5,702 nt of DNA. It comes from Comamonadaceae bacterium. GTDB taxonomy: Bacteria > Pseudomonadota > Gammaproteobacteria > Burkholderiales > Burkholderiaceae_C. Positions 1 to 5,702 of this stretch are shown here, piece after piece. Location: assembly GCA_947374105.1 (NCBI GenBank), contig CANCAO010000128.1:1-5702 (forward strand), written 5' to 3'. Each line of letters begins with the position of its first letter. Position 1 is the stretch's first letter. Under the pieces are notes generated by a model, which was not told where the DNA came from, did not search any database, and saw only the letters and a program-made list of their open reading frames with translations. The translations under genes were made by a program, and so were the position numbers.

Positions 1-1094
1 CACCCGGTGTTGGGCCTAGCGCAGCACGCAAACTTCTCGCGGCCTTTGGGCTGCCTGAAGCCATCTTCAACCAACCGCGTTCCGTCCTGATGCAAGTCGT
101 CAGCGCGGCTCAGGCGAACGCCCTGCGCAGCGAATCGCCCGAGCTGGCGGCTCATGTCGAGATCACCTGGCAATGGCTGCAAGAGCAGCCCACACAACGA
201 CAAGTGATGGCCCTGGGTGATGCGGCCTACCCCCCAGCCCTGCTCACGATTGAAGACCCACCACTACTGTTGTATGCCATGGGTCGCCTAGACCAACAGC
301 CAGACCCCAACCGAAGCATCGCTATTGTGGGCAGTCGCAACCCGACGCCCCAAGGGTCGCTCAATGCACGGCAATTTGCCAAGTCGCTGCGCCAAGCGGG
401 CCTCACCATTGTCTCGGGCCTGGCACTCGGTGTGGATGGAGCGGCGCACGAAGGCGCGCTGGAGGCCACAGGCGCTGACACCTTGCCATTGACCACCATT
501 GCGGTTGTGGGCACCGGGCTGGACCGTGTGTACCCTAAAAGCCATCACGCCTTGGCGCATCGCATCACCTTGAATGGTTTGATTCTTAGCGAATATCCTT
601 TGGGAACACCCCCTTTGTCAGCCAATTTTCCAAGGCGTAACCGGCTGATTTCAGGCCTGTCTTGCGCAACCTTGGTCGTTGAGGCGGCGCTCAAGTCAGG
701 CTCCCTCATCACGGCACGTTTGGCCGCCGAACAGGGCAAGGAGGTGTTTGCGATTCCTGGCTCTATTCACGCCACACAGTCTCACGGATGTCATGCCTTG
801 ATCCGTCAAGGCGCGAAACTGGTGGAGACGGCTCAGGACGTGCTGGAAGACATGCCCAAGCACACGTCTTGGGCTTGCGCAACAGCACCCTCACAGGACA
901 CTGTCGCAGATGACACCAACCCCGAAGATGCCTTGCTCACCGCCTTGGGCTTTGAACCCGTCAGCCTGGATGCCCTACAGGCGCGCACTGGCATGGATAC
1001 GGCGCATCTTCAAGCAAATCTGATGACACTGGAGCTGGATGACGTCGTCACCAGACTACCCGGCGGGTTGTTTCAGCGTCTGGTTAAAACTTGA
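1..1094 (+). CDS. dprA: DNA-processing protein DprA (Smf), 5'-truncated by window edge
   Basis: DprA binds single-stranded DNA entering the cytoplasm during natural transformation and loads RecA on it (family knowledge). The reading frame is open from base 3, so the ATG at 90 is internal; upstream residues PGVGPSAARKLLAAFG are the helix-hairpin-helix part of the N-terminal SAM-like domain. The full start lies left of the window; 363 residues are visible. Counting from the internal Met at 90, the Rossmann-like core carries IAIVGSRNPTPQG (77-89), SGLALGVDGAAH (109-120), AVVGTGLDRVYP (138-149), SEYPLGTPP (167-175), FPRRNRLISGLS (180-191), VVEAALKSGSLITA (196-209) and VFAIPGS (219-225), all matching family motifs. 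A C-terminal winged-helix domain (about 280-330) ends GGLFQRL. A short extra stretch (EATGADTLPLT, 125-135) precedes AVVGTG. No frameshift is seen. The gene is followed by smg, its usual partner in proteobacteria. Natural competence of the host cannot be judged from this gene alone, since dprA also occurs in species not known to transform. Confidence 0.97.
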   Translation, partial: PGVGPSAARKLLAAFGLPEAIFNQPRSVLMQVVSAAQANALRSESPELAAHVEITWQWLQEQPTQRQVMALGDAAYPPALLTIEDPPLLLYAMGRLDQQPDPNRSIAIVGSRNPTPQGSLNARQFAKSLRQAGLTIVSGLALGVDGAAHEGALEATGADTLPLTTIAVVGTGLDRVYPKSHHALAHRITLNGLILSEYPLGTPPLSANFPRRNRLISGLSCATLVVEAALKSGSLITARLAAEQGKEVFAIPGSIHATQSHGCHALIRQGAKLVETAQDVLEDMPKHTSWACATAPSQDTVADDTNPEDALLTALGFEPVSLDALQARTGMDTAHLQANLMTLELDDVVTRLPGGLFQRLVKT

Positions 1095-1115
1095 ATTTTA
1101 TTAGCCTGTTAACCA
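1081..1115. repeat. Inverted repeat around the dprA stop codon
   Basis: TGGTTAA (1081-1087) and TTAACCA (1109-1115) are perfect 7-bp inverted arms separated by 21 bases that include the dprA TGA stop. The stem would be AT-rich and the loop large, and no T-tract follows, so it is not a convincing intrinsic terminator. It may be chance. Confidence 0.2.
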
Positions 1116-1151
1116 CCTCAATTCACAAGCACTGCACGCCAATTTCTGCGC

Positions 1152-1157
1152 TATATT
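1152..1157 (+). promoter_or_regulatory. Possible -10 element immediately before smg
   Basis: TATATT matches the sigma-70 -10 consensus at five of six positions and ends six bases before the smg ATG, which would place a transcription start at or next to the start codon. The only good -35-like hexamer nearby, TTCACA at 1122-1127, is 24 bases away, longer than the usual 16-18. Support is therefore weak. Confidence 0.2.
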
Positions 1158-1163
1158 GGGACT

Positions 1164-1661
1164 ATGTTTGAAGTGCTTGTGTACGTTTATGAGAATTATT
1201 GGCACGGTGACGCATGTCCCGAATTGGCTCACCTAGAGCGAAAACTCAATGCGGTCGGATTTGAGTCCGACGAGATCCGCGATGCCCTGAACTGGTTGGG
1301 TGACCTGAATCTAGCTACCCAAAGAGAATCTTGGCGGGCGGAGCAGATAGTCAGCACGAGCACTGATGCTCGAGTCACACTGCAGTCCTCGAACAGCATG
1401 CGCGTGTACTCGGTCGCCGAACAGACACATCTTGGTGCAAGCTGTCTTGGCTTCATCACTTTTTTAGAATCCTCGAATGTGTTGCCAGCCACCATGCGTG
1501 AAATCGTTATCGACCGAGCCATGGTGATTCCGGACGGTGAAGTCTCCCTGGATGAATTGAAAATCATCATCTTGATGGTGCACTGGAGCTTGGGCGAGGA
1601 ACCTGACGCTCTTATTCTTGATGAGTTGTGTGACGCCAAAGCCGAGCGCGTCGCCCACTAG
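1164..1661 (+). CDS. smg: Smg family protein (DUF494)
   Basis: This 165-residue protein belongs to the Smg/DUF494 family, whose biochemical role is not established. It matches the family from end to end: the N-terminus MFEVLVYVYENYW parallels E. coli Smg (MFDVLMYLFETY), followed by GFESDEIRDALNWL (32-45), SMRVYS (78-83), LGASCLGFITFLE (90-102), MREIVIDRAM (111-120) and DELKIIILMVHWSL (130-143). The family N-terminus fixes the ATG at 1164. The C-terminal tail EEPDALILDELCD is acidic. It is a soluble protein with no signal peptide or membrane segment, probably mostly helical. The gene lies 69 bp after dprA, the arrangement also seen in E. coli (smf-smg), so co-transcription is likely. The ribosome-binding site is poor: the only G-rich run upstream, TTGGGA, sits almost against the start codon. 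In several proteobacteria a topoisomerase gene follows smg; here the next gene is convergent and unrelated. Confidence 0.95.
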   Translation: MFEVLVYVYENYWHGDACPELAHLERKLNAVGFESDEIRDALNWLGDLNLATQRESWRAEQIVSTSTDARVTLQSSNSMRVYSVAEQTHLGASCLGFITFLESSNVLPATMREIVIDRAMVIPDGEVSLDELKIIILMVHWSLGEEPDALILDELCDAKAERVAH

Positions 1662-1685
1662 CTCGCCCCTCAACTAGTCAAAGGG

Positions 1686-3941
1686 TCAACCCAGCAAACG
1701 ATTTGGGTTCGCTTCGAGTTGACTCAACGCATCGCGTGTGGCCCGTACCGTCAAGGGCTCTAACTCCAAGGGCTCCAGCAAGCCCAGCTGCAAATAGGCC
1801 GCCAAACGTTTGGATTGGAACATGACGCAATGTGCATCAGCACGGCCAAACAAGTACAAATGCTTATGGTCACTGCACCATATAAATTGCACCTGACTTC
1901 GTAGTCCATTGTGATTTAACGTGAACCAAGCACCAGTCTGTAAAGACTGTGTCCATTGAATCATCTCTGGCGAGGCTTTGGCCCCACCGTTAACGACGAC
2001 CTCAATGCTTGAGGCGTCCATGCCCAACAATTTCTCAATGGTTTGTGCACTCAGTTGTATGTCTTCGTCGCTCGAATCGCTGACAAAATTTTCCAACTGC
2101 GCCAACTGCGCGGCCAGGGCATCCAACCGTGCTTTCGGGATTGCCTGATCCTTGGATAAAAAAGCATCTGCCAAGGTGTTGCCCACCATTTTGATATGGT
2201 CTTCTTGTTCTGCCGGTGGCAAACCCAATAGCGACATCCCAGCCCGCAAACTCCTAAGTAGCGGAGGTAGCTGTTGCATGGCACGGGCTCGATCTACACG
2301 CTTGTCCTTTGCACTGGCCAGTCGCACCAAATCTACTGCCGCTTTTTTAAATGCCACAGTCTGCACATGCTGCGGACCTTGCCGTACGGCAGCCACGGCC
2401 AGCGCCTCGGCCCAGACCTTGAATAAAAACCGGCGAATTTCATCGCCCACCTGCATGTCTTGTAACAGTTTGCGAATTTCGATGGTGTACTGGATGGTCA
2501 GCGTTTCTTTATGCTCCACTTGCTGTGCTACCGATTTAAGCCGCTCTGAAGCACCTTGACCTACCAGGAATTGCGTCAAAAATATCTGAAACTCATCCAG
2601 CATGAGTTTAAAAACCTGCTTGCCTGTTTCTGGGTACTGTTCGATCACTTGCACCACGCGCTTGATTTCGGTCTCAAGGGCTTGACCACTGACATCTGCG
2701 GCGTCAAAACCCAAGGCACACGAACCCATTCGGTCAATCAATTGACGTGCCGGGTGATCCAAAGAACCTACCAAACTCGGGTCGTTCAGCGCCAGTCTCA
2801 GAACCGGCATTTGAAGACGCGCAAACCAAACACGAATTGCAGGGGATATCCGGGACTCCGACAGAATGGACAAAAACATCAGGGCCACGATTTCAATCGT
2901 CGCCTTCTCATTAGAGGTTTCGGCTTTCTTCTTAATCTCTATCGTTTTTTCACGCAACTGCTTGGCAACTCGGGCAACTCCCTCATTGTTGTATTTGCCA
3001 TCTGTCGCCTCTTGATTGGCATATGCCAGCATGAACTGGGATTCTTTCCCCACGAAATCCATCAGAGCAGAAGACCCGGCCTGCGTGTGCCTCACCCGCG
3101 TTTTGACTTGCGAAACACTATGGCTATTCAACAGGCGGTTGAGCTGCTGAAGCAAAGTTAAGTCCTGATGGGGAGCGCCAACACTCGTAGACACTGGGCC
3201 GGACGCATACGCCTGATGACCGGCTTGATAAGTCGAAACAGCGGAGCCGGTGGCGCTCGCAGCAGTTTTGGCTGGCGTGGAGGAAGTGCTTGGTGTGTAT
3301 TTGAAGCGGTCATTGGCCTCTATGGTCGGCATCACACCCTGCTTGATCAGTTGCTCATTGCACCGCGTATAAGCCAGCGTCAAGTACTCCGTCAATTGTC
3401 GACTGAGCAACTCGTTGAGCAGTGGCCAGATTTGGAGAGGCATCCCGCAATTGCCCCATTGCTCAACCATCAGTCCAATCGGTACTTCCGGGTTCAGAAG
3501 GTCTTGCTCATCCAACTTCTTCCCCAAAAGGAATTGCATTCGCAATCCCAAATCATCAAGGGGCGCACCAATTTTTTCCCTTACCTCACGCGCTAAGCGG
3601 GAAGCAAGAATATTGTTCTCTACCTTTTCCGTACCCACCAACTCCAGCTCACTCATCGTGAGCTGTGCCTTGGATTTGCTTTGCTCTATTGGCCTAAGTG
3701 CGGACTGCCACGCCTTTTGGGTTCTCTCTAGCCACACCGGCCGAGCCCGTTGATAAATCATCCAAAATTCGCGCTTGTTTTGTCGCTCACGCAAGGTTCC
3801 GACCTCGTTCATCATCGAATTCAGGCGTGTATTCACCAGACCACTCAAGTCAACCATGGCACGACTCAGCTCAATGGCAAAGTCTGCACGCACCTGCTCA
3901 ACCAGTTGAGCTCGTTGAGATGCAGTGAACTGAGGATCCAT
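1686..3941 (-). CDS. DUF1631 family protein, uncharacterised, last gene of secD-secF block
   Basis: A large cytoplasmic protein of the DUF1631 family; function unknown. The call rests on the motif ARLQMPVLRLAL (374-385) followed by DHPARQLIDRM (395-405), which fits the family pattern of LQ-P-hydrophobic then HPAR-LL. Numbering is from the ATG at 3941 (751 residues). Residues 1-210 are probably helical; 216-258 are a Ser/Thr/Ala-rich, probably disordered linker; about 260-650 is a long helical region with a lysine-rich charged helix near 320-350; 668-730 look like a small beta domain (GAWFTL, VQFIWCS, YLFGRAD, LAAYLQLG), similar in layout to PilZ-like barrels but without a visible RxxxR plus D/NxSxxG c-di-GMP motif. 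No signal peptide or membrane span is visible. Start choice: a GTG at 3956, 4 bp after the secF stop, adds five residues, but the ATG at 3941 has AGG five bases upstream and is preferred. Tight spacing implies co-transcription with secF. It looks less GC-rich than secD. Confidence 0.9.
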   Translation of the reverse strand: MDPQFTASQRAQLVEQVRADFAIELSRAMVDLSGLVNTRLNSMMNEVGTLRERQNKREFWMIYQRARPVWLERTQKAWQSALRPIEQSKSKAQLTMSELELVGTEKVENNILASRLAREVREKIGAPLDDLGLRMQFLLGKKLDEQDLLNPEVPIGLMVEQWGNCGMPLQIWPLLNELLSRQLTEYLTLAYTRCNEQLIKQGVMPTIEANDRFKYTPSTSSTPAKTAASATGSAVSTYQAGHQAYASGPVSTSVGAPHQDLTLLQQLNRLLNSHSVSQVKTRVRHTQAGSSALMDFVGKESQFMLAYANQEATDGKYNNEGVARVAKQLREKTIEIKKKAETSNEKATIEIVALMFLSILSESRISPAIRVWFARLQMPVLRLALNDPSLVGSLDHPARQLIDRMGSCALGFDAADVSGQALETEIKRVVQVIEQYPETGKQVFKLMLDEFQIFLTQFLVGQGASERLKSVAQQVEHKETLTIQYTIEIRKLLQDMQVGDEIRRFLFKVWAEALAVAAVRQGPQHVQTVAFKKAAVDLVRLASAKDKRVDRARAMQQLPPLLRSLRAGMSLLGLPPAEQEDHIKMVGNTLADAFLSKDQAIPKARLDALAAQLAQLENFVSDSSDEDIQLSAQTIEKLLGMDASSIEVVVNGGAKASPEMIQWTQSLQTGAWFTLNHNGLRSQVQFIWCSDHKHLYLFGRADAHCVMFQSKRLAAYLQLGLLEPLELEPLTVRATRDALSQLEANPNRLLG

Positions 3942-3946
3942 GTCGA

Positions 3947-3951
3947 CCTGT
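3947..3951 (-). promoter_or_regulatory. Candidate ribosome-binding site deciding the DUF1631 start
   Basis: On the minus strand ACAGG lies five bases before the ATG at 3941-3939. AGG matches the core of the Shine-Dalgarno sequence at a workable spacing. The competing GTG at 3956 has only a weak GAG upstream, located within and after the secF stop. This favours the ATG, although reinitiation at the GTG by ribosomes finishing secF remains possible. Confidence 0.45.
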
Positions 3952-3960
3952 GGCACTCGC

Positions 3961-4914
3961 TCAGGCTACGGCGCCTGCGTTGGGGTCGTTCGGATCTTCG
4001 TCTTTGCGACCCGTGGTTTTGACCAAGTCCTCACGCCGAATGCCCAACCACATGGCAATGGCCGCCGCCACAAACACCGACGAATAAATGCCGAACAAAA
4101 TGCCGATGGTCAAGGCCAGGGCAAAGTAATGCAGCGTCGGGCCGCCAAACAGCAACATGGACAAAACCATTAACTGCGTACAGCCGTGGGTAATGATGGT
4201 TCGGCTAATAGTTGAGGTAATGGCGTTGTTGATGATTTCCACCGTGTCCATCTTGCGAAAGCGGCGAAAGTTCTCACGAATTCGGTCAAAAATCACCACT
4301 GATTCATTGACCGAATAACCCAGCACAGCCAGCACCGCTGCCAGCACCGGCAGCGAAAACTCCCACTGAAAATAGGCAAAAAATCCCAGGATGATAATCA
4401 CGTCATGCAGATTGGCAACGATGGCTGATACCGCGTATTTCCACTCGAAACGCATAGCCAAGTAAATCATGATGCCGACGATCACAAAGGCCAGCGCCTT
4501 GAGCCCGTCGGTCGCCAGCTCATCGCCCACCTGGGGGCCGACAAACTCAGTGCGACGCATGGTGGCCGAGGCATCCGCCACTTTGAGCGCGGCCATGACC
4601 TTGTCGCTTTGCTGGGCCGAGCTCACGCCTTTGGTGGCTGGCATGCGGATCAGCACATCGCGCACGGTGCCAAAATTTTGCACCTGCACGTCGTTAAAGC
4701 CCAGACCTGCCACGGTGCCGCGCACCGCATTCAGATCAGCAGGCTGCGAGTAGCTCACCTCCATCAGCGTGCCGCCGGTGAACTCCACCGACAGGTGCAA
4801 GCCGCGTGTGAACAGGAAGAACACCGCAGCCAAGAAGGTTAACAACGAGATGAGGTTGAAAATAATGGCATGCCGCATGAACGGAATGTCGCGCCGGATT
4901 TTGAAAAATTCCAT
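3961..4914 (-). CDS. secF: Protein translocase subunit SecF
   Basis: SecF is an inner-membrane subunit that, with SecD, couples proton flow to late stages of protein export through SecYEG (family knowledge). The 317-residue length is normal for a stand-alone SecF. A first membrane segment (about 14-36) is followed by VEFTGGTLMEV (43-53), the SecF signature, and a periplasmic P4 domain to about residue 130. Five further membrane segments follow: about 136-155, 161-182, 186-208, 238-257 and 262-288. Conserved motifs include GYSVNESVVIFDRIREN (199-215) and SRTIITHGCTQLMVLSMLLFGG (237-258, with arginine 238). The acidic residue in GYSxN is Glu204 where E. coli has Asp, a conservative change. The C-terminal tail (RKDEDPNDPNAG) is polar and cytoplasmic. 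The ATG at 4914 lies 5 bp after the secD stop, with no good Shine-Dalgarno, so translation probably depends on coupling to secD. Confidence 0.97.
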   Translation of the reverse strand: MEFFKIRRDIPFMRHAIIFNLISLLTFLAAVFFLFTRGLHLSVEFTGGTLMEVSYSQPADLNAVRGTVAGLGFNDVQVQNFGTVRDVLIRMPATKGVSSAQQSDKVMAALKVADASATMRRTEFVGPQVGDELATDGLKALAFVIVGIMIYLAMRFEWKYAVSAIVANLHDVIIILGFFAYFQWEFSLPVLAAVLAVLGYSVNESVVIFDRIRENFRRFRKMDTVEIINNAITSTISRTIITHGCTQLMVLSMLLFGGPTLHYFALALTIGILFGIYSSVFVAAAIAMWLGIRREDLVKTTGRKDEDPNDPNAGAVA

Positions 4915-4919
4915 GCTGT

Positions 4920-5702
4920 TCAGCCTAACTCGGATTTATAAGATGCATCCGCTGCCGGACGCCAAACTGTGCCAATCGACACGGTTTTCAATTTTTTCTG
5001 CCGCCCGTACCAGACGTTGACCAGCCCGCGCGAGAAGAACACGCCCGAGAACATGCTGGTTAGAATGCCCAAACAATGCACCACGGCAAAGCCGCGCACT
5101 GGGCCGGAGCCAAAGGCCAGCAGCGCCAAACCCGCGATCAGTGTGGTGACGTTGGAGTCCAAAATCGTGGCCCAGGCGCGGTCGTAGCCCGCATGGATAG
5201 CGGCTTGCGGCGAGGCCCCGTTGCGCAGCTCTTCACGCACGCGTTCGTTGATCAGCACGTTGGCATCAATCGCCATGCCCAGCACAAGCGCCATGGCAGC
5301 CATGCCCGGCAGCGTGAGCGTGGCTTGCAGCATGGATAGCACCGCCACTAGCAGCAGCAGATTCACGCCCAGCGCCACGCTGGAGAACACGCCAAACAAC
5401 AGGTAGTACGTGCACATGAACACCGCCACCCCCGCAAAGCCCCAGCTCACGCTGGCAAAGCCTTTGGCAATGTTCTCAGCACCCAAGCTTGGGCCAATGG
5501 TGCGCTCTTCAATGATTTCCATCGGTGCGGCCAGCGAACCCGCGCGCAGCAACAAGGCCGTGTCGTTCGCCTCCATCGTGCTCATGCGGCCTGAAATCTG
5601 CACCCGTCCGCCCGCAATTTCAGAGCGAATTACCGGCGCAGTGACCACTTCGCCCTTGCCTTTTTCAAACAAGATGATCGCCATGCGCTTGCCAATGCTC
5701 TC
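4920..5702 (-). CDS. secD: Protein translocase subunit SecD, C-terminal part (5' end beyond window)
   Basis: The last 260 residues of SecD, the larger partner of SecF in the proton-driven secretion-assisting complex of the inner membrane. The frame stays open to the right edge (ESIGKR precedes the Met at 5684), so the real start is outside; the first membrane segment and most of the periplasmic P1 domain are missing. Counting from the Met at 5684, visible motifs are VQISGRM (28-34), LLLRAGSLAAPMEIIEERTIGPSLG (44-68), AIDANVLINERVREELRNG (138-156), DSNVTTLIAGLALLAFGSGPVRGFA (176-200) and GILTSMFSGVFFSR (206-219). Asp140 corresponds to the TM4 aspartate considered essential for proton transport in SecDF. 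Five membrane segments are recognisable at about 78-97, 99-120, 124-144, 178-198 and 200-222. The tail after WYGRQKKLK ends TVWRPAADASYKSELG. yajC normally lies upstream in this operon, but that is out of view. Confidence 0.97.
   Translation of the reverse strand, partial: ESIGKRMAIILFEKGKGEVVTAPVIRSEIAGGRVQISGRMSTMEANDTALLLRAGSLAAPMEIIEERTIGPSLGAENIAKGFASVSWGFAGVAVFMCTYYLLFGVFSSVALGVNLLLLVAVLSMLQATLTLPGMAAMALVLGMAIDANVLINERVREELRNGASPQAAIHAGYDRAWATILDSNVTTLIAGLALLAFGSGPVRGFAVVHCLGILTSMFSGVFFSRGLVNVWYGRQKKLKTVSIGTVWRPAADASYKSELG

Noticed and set aside
90..92. ATG at 90 as the dprA start
   Set aside because: The frame is open upstream to the window edge and encodes the conserved helix-hairpin-helix residues PGVGPSAARKLLAAFG, so this ATG is internal.
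1229..1639. Minus-strand open frame of 136 codons opposite smg
   Set aside because: It is fully embedded in a well-supported conserved gene, has Ser/Arg-rich low-information sequence, and no family resemblance.
1683..1692. GGGTCAACCC as an intrinsic terminator
   Set aside because: The stem is three to four base pairs, overlaps the DUF1631 stop codon, and has no following T-tract on either strand.
2152..3596. A chain of plus-strand open frames (2152-2559, 2556-3161, 3168-3596), two of them overlapping by four bases, opposite DUF1631
   Set aside because: They are antisense shadows. The 2556 and 3168 frames are codon-for-codon opposite the DUF1631 frame, which stays open wherever the sense gene lacks TTA, CTA and TCA codons. 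Their translations show no recognisable motifs, while the sense strand encodes a clear family protein.
4318..4360. Repeated CAGCACCG/CCAGCACCGG runs suggesting a short tandem repeat
   Set aside because: They are codon-level repetition from the Leu-Pro-Val-Leu-Ala-Ala-Val-Leu stretch of a SecF membrane segment; units are imperfect and not regularly spaced.
5682..5684. ATG at 5684 (minus strand) as the secD start
   Set aside because: The frame continues to the window edge with ESIGKR, and starting here would remove the first membrane segment and most of the periplasmic domain of SecD.

Overview
The window looks like an ordinary core-chromosome segment of a betaproteobacterium, most likely Burkholderiales and plausibly Comamonadaceae. 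That placement rests on recalled family resemblance: a Smg/DUF494 protein beginning MFEVLVYVYENYW, a SecF with GYSVNESVVIFDRIREN, and a large DUF1631 protein, a family I associate with beta- and gammaproteobacteria. No search was run, so genus is left open. There are five genes, two of them cut by the window edges. I see no tRNA, rRNA, CRISPR array, insertion sequence or prophage.

Left part, plus strand: the 3' portion of dprA (smf), whose true start lies left of the window, is followed after a 69-bp gap by the complete smg gene (DUF494). dprA next to smg is a classic proteobacterial neighbourhood. DprA loads RecA onto incoming single-stranded DNA during transformation. Smg has no firmly established function.

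Right part, minus strand, read right to left: the 3' part of secD, then complete secF, then a complete gene for a DUF1631 protein of about 750 residues. The gaps are only 5 and 4 bp (19 bp if DUF1631 starts at its better-supported ATG). This looks like one co-transcribed block ending in DUF1631. SecD and SecF form the inner-membrane complex that uses proton motive force to help pull secreted proteins out of the SecYEG channel. DUF1631 is predicted to be cytoplasmic and is uncharacterised; its C-terminus resembles a small PilZ-like or SH3-like beta barrel.

The two blocks converge with only 24 bp between the smg and DUF1631 stop codons and no obvious terminator there. Coding density is very high, and no intergenic stretch exceeds 70 bp. 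I found no convincing new system. The best leads are the DUF1631 gene tied to secDF and its unusual two-part layout, plus some small regulatory oddities around smg.
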